DNA of 64,000 nucleotides from Trileptium ribeirensis (lineage: Eukaryota; Nematoda; Enoplea; Enoplida; Thoracostomopsidae). How positions within the stretch are numbered: the stretch's first letter is position 1; every line of letters begins with the position of its first letter. Shown here piece by piece: positions 11,297 to 23,049 of this stretch. The position numbers and the translations under genes were made by a program. The stretch spans positions 1-64,000 of the forward strand of contig JASANE010029034.1 in assembly GCA_030248225.1 (NCBI GenBank). Reading direction: 5' to 3'. Below the pieces are notes generated by a model. That model saw only the letters and a list, made by a program, of their open reading frames with translations, was not told the DNA's origin and made no database searches.

Positions 11297-13106
11297 ATAA
11301 ATTTCAGTGAGTAACCGGAATTCCGGTTCCGGCGAAAATCGTGTTCCGGTTGCGGTTCCGGCAAATTTTGTTTGAAATTTTCTAAGTTTTTTGCTTCATC
11401 CTGTAATCCAAACATCAGGGAATAACCGGAACCGAAATTTACCGGAACCGAAACCAGCAACCGGAACCGTCCATTTAAACCGGATCCGGAACCGGAATCT
11501 GGTCTTCGAAATTTATATATAGTAAAAGATATGAAGGAGGAAATTAAGGTGTAGTCGACTTAAAATGCATTAAAAATAACTTTTACATTAAACTTAATGT
11601 ATTGCCATGACATTATTGCCGCTCTGAAACTTTAAAGAGACTGAGGAAGCTAATAATGTTTACTTATCGATCAATATGTCGTTTTATTGGACACCCAGAG
11701 CAAAAAAAAATGCCTTCTAATATACACCCTTGCGTATACTGCGTCAAACTGAATGTGCTTACAACGCATAGAGCGAAGAATAAACACTTGCGCTCTGTCC
11801 CTATTCGCCTCCCTTTACTACACATACGTTTGTTAGATGTTGTTCTGTAGGAAACTTGAAATTATTGGTTTATACTACTGAATTTCTATTGAAATTATGT
11901 GTCCTACTTACGTTTCACACGGCAAATTGCTTAGTTATCTTTTCTTTTGCTTGGTTGTATTGGAGCTTGATCATTGTATAATATATATTACATATTTTTG
12001 GATCAGAGATGAAGCAAAAATGTGGAAAATTTTAAACCGGAATTCCGGTTCCGGTATGGTTTTTGCCCTTTGCCGGGACCGCAACCGGAACACGATTTTC
12101 GCCGGAACCGGAATTCCGGTTACTCCCTGCCAAACATATGTAATATATTATACAATGATCAAGCTCCAATACAACCAAGCAAAAGAAAAGATTAACTAAC
12201 CAATTTGCCCTGTGAAACGTAAGTAGGGCACATAATTTGAGCAGGAATTGTTCATAATAACCTGTAGCAGTTTGTTAAATCAAAGCCAGGTCGATGCTTG
12301 TAGCAGCTATTTTACACATCCAGAAGTCTGGGATACGTTTGAATTAAACCGGTCCAACTCGGTAACAGAGTATGGCTTACGCAGAAGTACTTAGGGTATG
12401 CTTGGCTAACATAAATTGCGTCAAGCACGCGCCAGTGCACTTGTTAACTTGGTAAATCAGTCTAAATTGAAGTAAACTAACATTATCTGCAACGCAGTTA
12501 GAAACTGCTTTCTTGGCAATGAACTGTATTTATTGAAACTGTGCGAGCAGTATCACAGTGTGTTTCATTTATAGCATTCTGATTAGAAAGTTATCATCAT
12601 TATGCTCTAACTGACGGGCACTGTTTGTCCAACGCTAGCCTAACCAGTGTCTTTGATCACTGAACAGAAAATTACCTTCTATCTATTATTTTCTCTTAGA
12701 TTCATATAAACCAATAATTTTAAGTTTCCTACAGAAGAACATGCAACAAACGTATGTGTAGTAAAGGGAGGCGACTGGAGACAGAGCGAAAGTGTGTATT
12801 CTACGCTCCAAGCTTTGTAAGCACATTCGATTTGCCGCAGTATACGCAATGGTGTATAGTGGAAGACATTTTGTGCTCTGAATGTCCAAAAACCGACATA
12901 TTTGATCGATAAATAAATATTATTAACTTCCTCAGTCTTTAAAGTTTCAGAAAGGCAATAATACCATCGCAATACATTAAGTTTAATGTAAAAGTTATTT
13001 TTAATGCATTTTAAATCCACTATACCTTCATTTCTTCCGTCATCTGTTTTACTATATATAAATTTCGAAGACCAGAATCCGGTTCCGGTTATTCCCTGAT
13101 AAATTT
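11297..13106 (+). mobile_element. hAT-like element B, nested in A
   Basis: Element B spans 11305-13098, starting CAGTGAGTAACCGG and ending GGTTATTCCCTG. It is flanked by perfect 8-bp duplications ATAAATTT (11297-11304 and 13099-13106). It has the same orientation and family as A: the internal sequence 12130-13080 matches 10342-11304. Net length without the nested copy C is about 1.07 kb. Duplication of CGAAGACCA at the junction region comes from A's terminal region resuming after B. Confidence 0.87.
11408..12137 (-). mobile_element. hAT-like element C, nested in B, inverted
   Basis: Element C spans 11416-12129 (714 bp), opening CAGGGAATAACCGGAACCG and closing CCGGAATTCCGGTTACTCCCTG across 12108-12129. 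It is flanked by perfect duplications CCAAACAT (11408-11415 and 12130-12137). It lies in reverse orientation to A and B and lacks part of the interior, so it is an internally deleted family member. Short frames inside are not transposase. Confidence 0.9.
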
Positions 13107-14143
13107 CGAAGACCAAGTTCCGGATCCGGTTTAAATGGACGGTTCCGGTTGCTGGTTCCGGTTCCGGCAAATTTCGGTTTCTGTAATTCCCTGGTACTCA
13201 GATAAACGTACGGATCGAACCGTCCGGCGATCTCGTGCCAACCTCAAAAGAGGAACTTATAAGGAAGTACTAGCGTAAATCTAAGGCAAAGGTTGAGGTA
13301 TTTAAATAAACGTGCGGATCGAACCTTCCGGCGATCTCGTACAAACCTCACAAGAGGACTTAATCAATACATACCCTAACTACAAGTACTAAATAACTTA
13401 CTCAGAATAATAGTGCGCTCAAAAGTGAGTTGAGAGAAAATAATTAGTACAAGGATCAATCACAGAAATCTAGTGTGTTCACGGTACCACAAGTTTTTCA
13501 TTCACGGAGTGTCGAGAATAATTGGAGTTCAAATATTAGAGTGGCGAGAATAAAAATACTGGAAGTGGTAAAACGTTCGGAGGTCATAAGGCAAGGAGCT
13601 TAATTAGTGGCGTTGCGTGGAACCGAACTGTATTATCAATTGTTGTGCGACTTACTAACGTTGAATAAACATTCTAAGTTCGCCTGGTTTGACTTCATAT
13701 CGAATCAAGTATCGAGAAAACCGAATAGTAACGCAGCCGCGTCTTAGGAAATAACGCTACGCTGACCTAATAAGACTCGCTGAGGAACAATCATAATCCC
13801 CACCGGCATACTACTGGCCACGCGTACGGACCACACCTCTTCGAGTGACGAATCTCGTCCAAATTTAATAATCCGATAGCCGCCATATTAAGAAATCATA
13901 GTCCACCCCTACCCCCATCCAAACAAAGCAAAATAACATGCTGATCACGAGGTCGTGTAAAAGTGGGGAACAATTTTAATAAAATAAAATTGGGCAGTAT
14001 TTTTACAAAAATCAAAATTGACCCCAGTACTAAATAAGGCATATATAACCCAAAAAAAAAATTTATTATATCGTAATAAAAATTAATAGTTCACATAATC
14101 GGGACGAATTACATAAGTCCAGCCTAAAATTTAAAATACCAGA

Positions 14144-15024
14144 ATGTCACTCCAAAGAACGCCACCTGGATTACACGCACAAAAAGAACTGTCAGTCAAA
14201 CCCAAAAATACTAATGGTGAAGAGCAAATGTCTAACAATATAACAAAAGACCCTGAAGAGATAATGCGCGAGTTAAACTCTAATACTCCGGAACCGAAAA
14301 GAAACGAACAGGAAAGCTTGCAACAAACGTATACCGAGACGTTTAATGAAGAAGCAAATACAGTGGAACTGTTTTCAAATATGAAAAACCCGGAAAAAGA
14401 TATGCAACATTAACAGAAGAATTACAACAGTTCTGTCAAAATATTGAACCGAGCGAACCGAAAATTCCGTTGTCTCAGCCAAGAACGGAATTACGAAATA
14501 CGGATGATGATGAAATAACGATAATTCGACAAAATATTGACAGTGAACAAGAACAATCGAGAAAGCAAAACCAAAATTATTATCGACGGAAAATTGTAAT
14601 TCAAGGGTTAGAATACGACAGACCTTTCAATATGGATCAAATATATACAACACCGCCGAGTAACAACAACTCGGAACAAACGAAAGTAATAACAATTGCG
14701 AGTAACGAGCAAGGAATAACTAACGTGGAACGGAGTACGGTCGAAATTCAGCAAATAACAGAACAACAACAACAATCATTGACAATCAATAACGAAACAA
14801 GAAACTTTCGTAACATTATTGGAGAAAGCAGAGGCAGTCGAAAGCCTAGATCAACAAATGACCGAAGGATTACAAGGTACAAACGAACAACGACCAAAGT
14901 ATCGAGAAGTACAATCAAATCGGCCAAATCAAATCGTAAGAACGAGACCAAACATCAATCAACAAATGTGGCGACCGAGAATACAAAGACCACAAACATA
15001 ATGGCGCCCGCAACGGTGGAATAA
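14144..15024 (+). pseudogene. Gypsy-like gag, N-terminal part, broken
   Basis: An Asn/Gln/Glu/Thr-rich reading frame starting ATG at 14144 stops at 14413 and continues open in the same frame at 14470-15024, so an in-frame stop separates two halves. A Gln/Asn/Arg-rich, highly polar product is typical of the structural gag polyprotein of Ty3/Gypsy elements. It lies between the LTR-like block and the nucleocapsid/protease frame. It is non-functional as it stands. Confidence 0.55.
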
Positions 15025-15058
15025 CCAACCGATACGATTACAACAACCACAACAACAA

Positions 15059-15808
15059 ATGGTACAATCATGGCCGATGCTAATGATATCAACACCGATG
15101 GATGCGAATTATGGGCAAATGGAAATACAACAACCAACGATGTACCCAATACAAGCACGACAGCAATCAATACAACCTCAAATTACCTGGCAACATCAAC
15201 AAAGATTGTCAGCACCAGTGGCAAATCAACAGCCACAAATTCGACAATCGTTAATGAATCAAACACCGCTGATATGTAATAAATGTGGAAAGTTGGGTAA
15301 TAAAACGGAACAATGTTTTTCAAGAAATCATGGTCAAAATACAAAAGAAAATCAAAGAGCAAATCAGCAACAAAATCAAAATCGTTACAGAATAATGTCG
15401 AATCGGTCAAACCAATCAAATGGAGAAATGAGAAATCAGTTATCAAAATCGAGCGTAGTAGAACGACAAAAATGCCCTCAAAACGAATCGGAAACAATAG
15501 GAGACATATCAATAGATGAAAAGAAAACAAAGTTTATAAATGTGAACCAAGTCGATGAATTACAAGTACACTACCCATGCAACGATCCAAAGGTCATATC
15601 GAGATATATCGATACGCACCCAGAAGGCAACAAAATATTACGAGGATTAATCGATACGAGATCGCAAATCACGATCATTAGCGAGGAACATTTCAAACAT
15701 TTGCCACTCCGAGAAACAGCATTGTACGCAGTGCGATTTAATTTCGAATTAGCGGAAAGAGCAGCGGGCTATTTTTTTGTACAAGTCCACTTGGACAAGA
15801 AAATATGA
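15059..15808 (+). pseudogene. Gypsy-like gag nucleocapsid plus protease
   Basis: A 249-codon frame. Residues about 72-90 carry a degenerate zinc knuckle (CNKCGKLGNKTEQC), the nucleic-acid-binding motif of gag. About residue 195 is GLIDTRSQITIIS, the retropepsin active-site region in which the normal D-T-G is D-T-R, so the catalytic Gly is lost. The frame differs from the upstream gag half, implying a shift near 15030. It continues into broken pol. It is a decayed copy of a Ty3/Gypsy polyprotein. Confidence 0.7.
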
Positions 15809-16559
15809 AAGATAAGATTTATCGTAATTAAAAATTTTCCAAAAATTGCGATATATGGACACGACTTCTTGGCAGCCTTCAAGCTAGTAATCGATTATCA
15901 ACAACTGAGAATCAAAATGAACAATCAACCGATATCCCATAACTGACGAATCAATTAAATAGGAACGGTCAAAGGAATAGAAGATAATCAGATTTAAATA
16001 TGTAAATGCTCATACAAACAAACAATACCACCATGGTCGGCAAAGTTTATCGAAGCCAAAATACCAGATGGAGTAAATGACGGCGATACAACAGTAGTGG
16101 AACCATTGATGAAAGACAGTAATGGCCTAGCAATACCAAATAGCGGTATCAAAGTGTAAAGAGGCAACATTATGGTACCAGTATGTAATCTAAACACGAT
16201 TGAAATGGAGATCATCGAAGATCAACTGCTGGTACGCAAGTAGAAGCAACAATCATAAGAACGGTGGTTAACGAACAAAAAGCTCAAAGAGGAATTGATC
16301 GATCGAAAAGAAACAAAGAGCCGACTAGAAATATAAAAAGACGAAGCAAAATGGACACAAATTGTAAAACGAGGAAAACCAATAATTAAATCATGGGCTG
16401 GCGTAATGCAAATAAAGAATCCGCAAATAATATCGATGGTGGACACATAAGGAGCAACGGTGATTCAATATCGGACAATTTCAAGAACAAATTATACGCC
16501 AAACAGAGCACATGAACAATGTTGAATTACCAACTGAAATTATCTTGGAAAATCGGTTA

Positions 16560-17594
16560 CTGATAAAGAGGGGAATGCGTATTTAGCAACAGTATTGCAG
16601 AACTACCAAGATGTGTTTTCAAAATCAGATTTCGATATTGGTATCAACACGCAAGTGGAACATTATATTCAAGCCTATACACCAACCGCTACGGCGTCTA
16701 CCGTATCTCGATCGAAACCAAGCAAGTAAAAACAAGTATATACAAGAAATGCTTGATCAAGGTGTAATCAGAATATGATATAGCCCGTGGGCTTCACCAA
16801 TCGTCATAACTAATAAAAAGGGCGGAACAAAAAGATTTTGTACCGATTACAGAATGGTCAGCTCAGTCACGAAACGAGACAGTTTTCCAATGCCAAGAAT
16901 TGACGAAATGTTAGATGCATTACGTTGAGCAAAATTCTTCTCAACCTTGGATCTAAAATCGGGATATTAGCAAGTACCAATGAACAAGTAAGACAAAGAA
17001 AAGACATCATTTATATATATGTCGCGAAGGATTGTTCGAATTCAACGTTATGCCTTTTGGATTAACGAACGCACCAGCAACATTCCAAAGAATGATGCAA
17101 TTGGTTCTAGCTGGCGTTCTGATGGAATCATGTCTATGTTATTTAGACGATATAATATTGTTGACATCATTTTGGGATCACTTGTACGACATCAACCAAG
17201 TATTACAACAACTACGAAAAGCGAATCTCAAAGCAACAGGATCGAAATGCGAATTGTAAAAGAAGAAATACCGTTCCTCGGATACATATTATCAAACAAA
17301 GAATATCAACGGATCCTGGGCAGATTGAGAAGATACAGAATTTCTCAAGACCGAAAACGGTGACACAACTCAAAAGCTTCCTCGGCCTAACAGGATATTA
17401 TAGAGAATTTGACCTGATTATGGAACAATAACAGCACCATTGTATGATATCACCAATAAACACAGCAAGAATGACAAAATTTTGTCAACTATGGACAGAA
17501 GAAACCCAACAAGCATTCGAGACCTTAAAGATTTAATATGACAACATTTCCGATATTGGGATATCCGGATTCATACAAACCATTCATCCTATAC
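16560..17594 (+). pseudogene. Gypsy-like reverse transcriptase, multiply broken
   Basis: Conceptual translation in shifting frames shows RT blocks in order: a WASPIV..KKGG stretch, CTDYR, TLDLKSGY, FNVMPFGLTNAPATFQ and the catalytic YLDD at about 17139 (CYLDDIILL). In-frame stops fall in the finger/palm region (for example after the DALR and KSGY stretches), and more frameshifts follow. The order and sequence are those of Ty3/Gypsy pol. It breaks off at 17594, where a CR1-group element has inserted, and resumes as RNase H at 21632. It is non-functional. Confidence 0.8.
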
Positions 17595-17668
17595 ATTCAG
17601 GTTCATTGTTAAATTATTAAATTGGGTCTTAAATATTAATAATCAAACTAAAAGTTACAAATTAAATT

Positions 17669-18427
17669 ATGAATCGCCGTGGATCAAATACCGATACCTG
17701 CAATAATTGCTCAGTTTGTTCGCACTCTGTATCCGACATCGATTGGTCGGTGTCATGTGATCGTTGTAATGCTAAAGTGCACAATAAATGCCAGGGTTTC
17801 GACGATGCAACATATAAACTGTATAAAAAAGTACCCGCTGGTATTTTTACAATCCATTGTTCATCCTGCAAGTCATTCTTCACCTCGCTGGAACATCGCC
17901 TTGTAGCTCTCGAGAACCGGGTTACTACTGCTCCTGTTCCGCCAATTGACGAAGACGCCATCGCTCGAATCGTGAAGGAGGTGGTAGATGCCATCATTCC
18001 GACGGTGTCCGAGGTAGCCCGAACGTGTGCCGCTGAGGCTGTCGAGGCTCAGTCGAAGAAGCAAAACCTGGTTATCGTTGGCCTGTCGGAAGAACAAGAT
18101 TGTTCGGCTTTTGTGAGTAATGTTTGTCAGAAGCTGTTGATTCCTAATAGTGATGTTACTGAAGTATTCCGTGCCGGTCAGGTGCGTACTGGTCGTTCTC
18201 GCATCGTGAAAATGAAGTTTCGTTCTTCCTTTCCTCGGAGAACCTTTCTTACTGGTTTTCGTGATGCGTGTCAAGGGGATCCCAGTGCCCGTCGCATTTT
18301 TGTAAGGCCGGATTTAACTAAATTGCAGCGCGATGCAGATTATGCTTTGCGACAGGAGCTGAAACGTCGCAGAGACGCTGGTGAGTCCGTTAAAATCTCC
18401 GGGGGCAAAATTGTCCCAAAAGGTTAG
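17669..18427 (+). CDS. CR1-group ORF1, PHD-finger protein (252 aa)
   Basis: An intact frame with ATG 75 bp from the element's 5' end. Residues 10-70 hold a C4HC3 PHD-type zinc finger (CNNC..C..CDRC..H..C..CSSC), found in ORF1 of several CR1/L2-group elements. A helical acidic stretch follows, then an RNP-like basic domain (residues about 120-245, with QNLVIVGL and a Lys/Arg-rich end). The protein presumably binds element RNA. It is followed within about 50 bp by ORF2 in another frame. Confidence 0.75.
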   Translation: MNRRGSNTDTCNNCSVCSHSVSDIDWSVSCDRCNAKVHNKCQGFDDATYKLYKKVPAGIFTIHCSSCKSFFTSLEHRLVALENRVTTAPVPPIDEDAIARIVKEVVDAIIPTVSEVARTCAAEAVEAQSKKQNLVIVGLSEEQDCSAFVSNVCQKLLIPNSDVTEVFRAGQVRTGRSRIVKMKFRSSFPRRTFLTGFRDACQGDPSARRIFVRPDLTKLQRDADYALRQELKRRRDAGESVKISGGKIVPKG

Positions 18428-21169
18428 GTGGCCCTAACATTATTTCTGTATCTCCAAATAAAACTGTTCCCCTTCATTTGCCGAAAATATTGTACTTTAA
18501 CGAACAATGCTTATATAATAAGGTTAATGATCTTTCAAACGAAATTTCAGCTTATGATCCAGATTTAATTCTAGTATCTGAAACTTGGCTGTCGGAAGAA
18601 ATGTCTGATGCTACTTTTAACGATCTTAGTTATGCTATATTTCGTTCTGATCGTTTAGAAAGAAAACATGGTGGTTGTATGGCCTTTGTCAAAAAATACC
18701 TACGTCCAGTCTTTTGTTCAAAAAATAGTTTTGGTGGTTTTGCTGAAACCTTATGGCTCAAAATTCACTTTAAAAACAAAGTTATAAAAGTTGGAATTGT
18801 TTATAGATCCCCCACTTCATCAGATGAAATTGATCAATTGATAATCAACGATCTCAATGTGCAATGCGCAAATTTTGAGGTTATAATAACGGGAGATTTT
18901 AACCTTCCTAAGCTTACCTGCGTCTCCGCTAGCGTATGCGATGTTTTCTTTTTGATGAAACATTTTCTTCTCTCGGCTTGTCTCAGTGTGTAACTCATCC
19001 AACCAGAGATGATAATGTATTAGATCTTGTTTTAGTAACGGACGTGAATTTGGTAACCCAACTGGCAGTTATTGAGCTTTTCAGCACAAGCGACCACAAT
19101 AAAATAGTATTTCAGTTGAACGTAATTTATGATGAACAAAAAACTCCTGATTTCTGGTATTTCGATTACAAATCTACAAATTTATGTGAACTAAACAATT
19201 ACTTCTTATCCATCGATTGGGAAACAATATTTTTCTTGATTTCAATACACTTTTTGACATGATGCAAATATTTCAGCATTTTGTAAATCAAGGCATAAAT
19301 GTACATGTTCCTAAACGGCGTAAACATGTGACTAGAAAGCCAAAAAAGTCACCCGCTGTAAAACGCGCATATAGTCACAAATGCAAGCTGTGGCGTAAAT
19401 ATAAAACTAGCAGATTAAACTCTGACCTTGTTTTATACAAAAAAGCTGCAGCTGATGCTAAAGTTTTATCCGACAACGAAGTTTTTGCTGTCGAACAAAG
19501 AATCCTGAATAGTAAAAACAGTTCACTTTTTTATTCATATGTAAATTCCAAATTGGTTTCAAAAGGTTTTATTCCACCACTTCAACACCAGGGTGAACTA
19601 GTAATTGAAGCTCGTGCAAAAGCGGAAGTTTTGCAACAATATTTCAGTTCTGCGTTTACGGTTGACAATGGAAGTATTCCAGCAGGCCACCCTGTTCTTA
19701 CTAGCCAAATACCTCAATTATTTTTAAACGAGGAATTAGTGTATAAAGCCTTAAAAAAGTCACCTAGCAAATTTTCCTGCGGTCCAGATAAAATTCCGCC
19801 AATATTACTAAAAAAATGTGCTGTTTCGTTAGCTAAACCCTTGTTTTTCATTTGTTCAGCATCGCTCGCGGATGGAGTTTTACCTGATGTTTGGCGATTA
19901 GCTGAAGTGATTCCTCTGTTTAAAAGGAAGGGAGATAACTCCTTACCTTCAAACTATCGTCCTATTAGTTTAACTTCAGCTGTTTGTAAAACACTAGAAT
20001 CGCTCATTAAACAACATATTTTGAAATACCTGATCGATGAAAATATTCTCAGCCAGTGCCAGCATGGTTTTATTCCTAGAAAATCTACATTAAGTAATGT
20101 TCTAACTTCTACTAATAAATGGTATACGTCAAAGTTGAACCAAAAATCTACACATGTTTGCTATATTGATTTTGCAAAAGCGTTTGACACTGTTAGTCAC
20201 GAAAAGCTTGTTCATAAGTTACGTAATGTGGGAATCACTGGTAGGATTTTAAACTGGATTCAAGCTTTTTTATCTTGTCGTAGTCAATATGTGCTTGTTG
20301 ACGGTACATTGTCACATCGGTCACCAGTTACCAGCGGGGTTCCTCAGGGCTCCGTGCTTGGACCGCTTCTATTTCTAGTGTACATAAATGATTTACCGTC
20401 ACAAATCACTCATAGTAATATTTTAATGTACGCTGACGACGCAAAAATTTTCATAGATGTGCCCAGCAATACTATTACATCTGCTGGCCTTCAAGCAGAT
20501 TTGAATAACGTGTATAATTGGTCTCGTGAGTGGCAGCTACCATTGTCATTAGAAAAGTGTTCAATTTTTGTTTTCGGTAAGTATCTTCCAGGTGTTACTT
20601 ATTACCTATCAACGCACCAATTGGAACATGCAGAATCCGTTAACGATCTTGGTTTTCTGCTTAATCATGATCAGAAATTTTCTCTGCACTGCACAAAAAT
20701 TTCTCGGAAGGGACACATGATATGTGCTAATATTCTTCGTAGTTTCAAGTGTCGTGATCGGGGTTTCCTGGTCAAAATGTTTATTACTTATGTTCGTCCT
20801 GTCTTAGAATATGGTAGCTCAATATGGTCCCCTCATTACGTAAAAGATATTGAGGCTATAGAAAAGGTTCAACGTAGATTCACTAAAAGGTTACCTGGTT
20901 GTCGTGACCTTCAATACTCTGAACGGCTTAAGTTATTAAATCTCAATAGTTTGGAACACCGTCGTATCCTTGCTGATCTCAAATTAGGTTACAAGATAAT
21001 ACATCAGCAATCACAGTTAGATATTGACAACTTTTTTGTTTTTGCAGACTATGTTGGCCCTCGTTCACACCGGCTAAAATTAAAAGTTCCCTTTTCCACC
21101 AATGAGCTAGTGCGAAACACATTTCGTTTTCGTTTTCCTGTTTTATGGAATTCACTCCCGAAAAAATAG
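18421..21169 (+). pseudogene. CR1-group ORF2, endonuclease and reverse transcriptase, two frameshifts
   Basis: The frame opens at 18421 (no ATG; GPNIISVSPNK..). The AP-like endonuclease shows LVSETWL, YRSP, TGDFNLP and later TSDHN. A frameshift near 18930 and another near 19240 interrupt it. From 19217 a 650-codon open frame contains RT motifs: NYRPISL, HGF, DFAKAFDTVSH, SGVPQGSVLGPLLFLVYINDLP and the catalytic YADD. It ends with the C-terminal region typical of CR1-group elements (YVRPVLEYGSSIW, GPRSH). It functioned in target-primed reverse transcription. The RT part is intact; the endonuclease is not. Confidence 0.88.
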
Positions 21170-21592
21170 TTACAACTTCATTTGCGAAATTTAACAAGCA
21201 GATTTCCGAATTAAGTTTTAATCATTTGCTGAAGGGGCGATGGGTTAGGTGACCACCTAAGGTCCTCTATCGTCCTCTCGATTACTCAGGGTTTTAAGTG
21301 TCAGCTGTTTATACTGTAGTGCTACTATATACTTCGCCTTCTTCGTTGTGCCAAATATTGTTTGCAGACTGATAAAGCGGATGCTCCACGGTGAAGCGTT
21401 TGCAGTGTTAGAAACCGACAAGATACCGTCTCATGATATCCAATCGAAACTGTAAAACATTTTGTTTTCGTTGTTATTATTATCGGTTGTTGTAATCGGC
21501 AATCAAAAGGCGGTAAACCTTGAATCATCAGATGGAGGCGAATGATGGATTTCCTGAGCTGACCATCTGAGCCGTCTGTTGGTGTCGGTAAT

Positions 21593-21630
21593 AAAAATTA
21601 TTATTATTATTAATTATTATTATTATTATA
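21593..21630 (+). repeat. (ATT)n tail of the non-LTR element
   Basis: A microsatellite of ATT units with one slip, immediately before Gypsy sequence resumes. Position and content fit a retrotransposon 3' tail. Confidence 0.8.
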
Positions 21631-21631
21631 C

Positions 21632-22171
21632 GGACGCAAGCGAATATGGTATTGGATATATCCTAGCTCAAGAAGACGAAACAGGAAGGGAACACGTAAC
21701 CCATTACGGTAGCAACAAATACCGTGATGAAGAAACTCGATACTCAATTACGGAACAAGAATGCTTGGTAGTAATCCGAGCAGTCCAACATTTCTCACCG
21801 TATCTATTGGGAAACCATACAGCAATTACAAAGGACCATACACCGTTGGTTCAAATCCTCAACAAGAAACGACCGTTAGAACAAATGACCGTGCGATTAG
21901 CCCAAATAGCCAACAACATTCTCGAATATGAATACACAATCGTATAAAAACCTGGTCGATGTGACCAGAATGCAGACTGTATGTCGAGACCACCAGTAGT
22001 ATCTGGAACCGAAAACTTAGAAACGGAAGAAGAAGAAACAAAGAACCGATACAAACCACTAACAACCAAAAGAACTAGTGGAAATCAACAACAGGCGATC
22101 CACATAATAACGAAAGAAAGAAACAAAAAAGAACAGGAACTCAAAGAAAACCAGAAGAAAGGAAATCAATG
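21632..22171 (+). pseudogene. Gypsy-like RNase H and connection domain
   Basis: Resumption of the interrupted Gypsy pol. TDASEYGIGYILAQ is the RNase H start with its first Asp. It is followed by HYGSNKYRDEETRYSITEQECL, LLGNHTAITKDHTPL and EYEYTIV, then a stop (TAA at 21946) and KPGRCDQNADCMSR, so the catalytic region is recognisable but broken. The normal D-H at the third motif is present as KDH. The tail is Lys/Glu/Asn-rich. No integrase follows: the region ends at a truncated CR1-group copy. Confidence 0.8.
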
Positions 22172-22199
22172 AATCCAACTCGGTCCACACTCAATTTTT

Positions 22200-23040
22200 G
22201 TCAGGTTTATCCGAGGGCCAGACAACATATCTTTCCTGAAATCTGGTTGTAGTTTTGTTTGTTCTGTCAATCTGAACGCACCACAACATAATCTGCTGAT
22301 AAATGTCATATTTTGTTTTTGGGCCCCTAATGAATGACACTCAGTATTCTATCGGAAATCTTAGATTAGCACATGTTCAAAATATCTGCGATTTCGGATT
22401 CTACCTTTCGTCGGACCAAAAGATTTCTATACACTGTAATAAACTTGATAAAACAAGTAATTTTTTAGTCTCCCATATATTTTGAGCACTCAAGACACGA
22501 GATACAGCTTTTCAAGTAAAGTTTTTTACTACTTATATCAGAACAACTACGGACTATGGTACGTCTATATTGCCTCCATATTTTCTTAAAGATATAGATG
22601 TTATTGCGCGAGTACAACGGTCTTTTATAAAAAGGTTGCATGGTTTAAATGGTTTGTTGTATGCGGAACGTTTAAGAAGACTTGATCTGCAGAGTTTGGA
22701 AGAACGTCGAATACGTAGTGATCTAAGCTTGCTATATAAAGTTTTAAAAGACCGAACTTGCTTAGTTCCTGATGATTATATGCGTTTTGATCCATATGTT
22801 GGGCCGCGTTCACATAATCTGAAACTAATTGTTCCGTTTTCACCTATAGAAAATTTAAGAAATACATTTTGATATCGTTTTCCAGCTGTTAGGAACTCTT
22901 TATCACAAAACGTTGTATCAACAAAAAAGTGTTAAACAGTTTAACAACCTAGTTTCGGAGATCAGCTTTGAGCACAGAATAAGGGGCAATAAGTTAGGTG
23001 ACCACGTTAGTAGTCCTCCACCGTCAATCTGAAGTGCTGA
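22200..23040 (+). mobile_element. 5'-truncated CR1-group copy
   Basis: The 3' end of an ORF2 related to that at 18421-21169. LRLAHVQNICDFGFYLSSD matches its region upstream of the C-terminal domain, then 22570-22872 gives DIDVIARVQRSFIKRLHG, RRIRSDLSLLYKVL and YVGPRSHNLKL. Stops and shifts (near 22485 and 22872) make it dead. The shared 3' UTR motif GTTAGGTGACCAC occurs here at 22993 and in the longer copy at 21244. Truncation from the 5' side is usual for this class. Confidence 0.8.
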
Positions 23041-23049
23041 AACTAAAGG

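Larger units (their letters stand above)
10198..13201 (+). mobile_element. hAT-like element A (outermost of three nested copies)
   Basis: The outer element spans 10206-13193, opening with CAGGGAGTAACCGGAATTCC and closing with AATTCCCTG. Perfect 8-bp target-site duplications GTACTCAG lie at 10198-10205 and 13194-13201. The CAGGG terminus and 8-bp duplication are the signature of the hAT superfamily. Its own sequence is 10206-11304 plus 13107-13193 (about 1.19 kb); the rest is element B inserted into it. No transposase is encoded, so it is non-autonomous. It sits in the LTR-like block, splitting one of its tandem units. Confidence 0.88.
9960..13900 (+). repeat. LTR-like block with internal tandem units (interrupted)
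   Basis: Sequence outside the hAT insertion (9960-10205 and 13194-13900). Related units with AATAAACG, GGATCGAACCGTCCGGCG and CCAACC/CCTCA..AAGAGGA recur three times. After them, 13640-13900 has AATAAACATTC and a segment (CCACACCTC..GACGAAT..CCGATAGCCG..CCACCCC) that reappears, diverged, at 27190-27330. The block directly precedes a plus-strand Gypsy gag, so it is interpreted as that element's 5' LTR region, but exact TG/CA boundaries and a primer-binding site were not identified. Confidence 0.45.
17595..21626 (+). mobile_element. CR1-group non-LTR retrotransposon, nearly full length
   Basis: It inserts within the Gypsy pol between RT and RNase H. It contains a 74-nt leader, ORF1 with a PHD finger, ORF2 with AP-type endonuclease and RT, a 3' UTR and an (ATT)n tail at 21593-21630. 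Both flanks read TATAC, a possible 5-bp duplication, but joining there would drop 2 nt of the expected pol frame, so part of the match may be the ATT tail. ORF2 has two frameshifts, so the copy is inactive although fairly young. Confidence 0.8.

Noticed and set aside
11034..13170. Several 60-160-codon frames in the hAT copies, similar to one another
   Set aside because: They resemble one another only because the elements are copies; no transposase motif is present and frames are not kept between copies.
11305..13193. A and B interpreted as a tandem duplication sharing one target duplication
   Set aside because: The ATAAATTT pair at 11297-11304 and 13099-13106 shows B is a separate insertion inside A.
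17590..21631. TATAC as a certain target duplication of the CR1-group element
   Set aside because: Possible but not certain, since restoring the site there leaves the Gypsy frame 2 nt short and part of the match overlaps the ATT tail.
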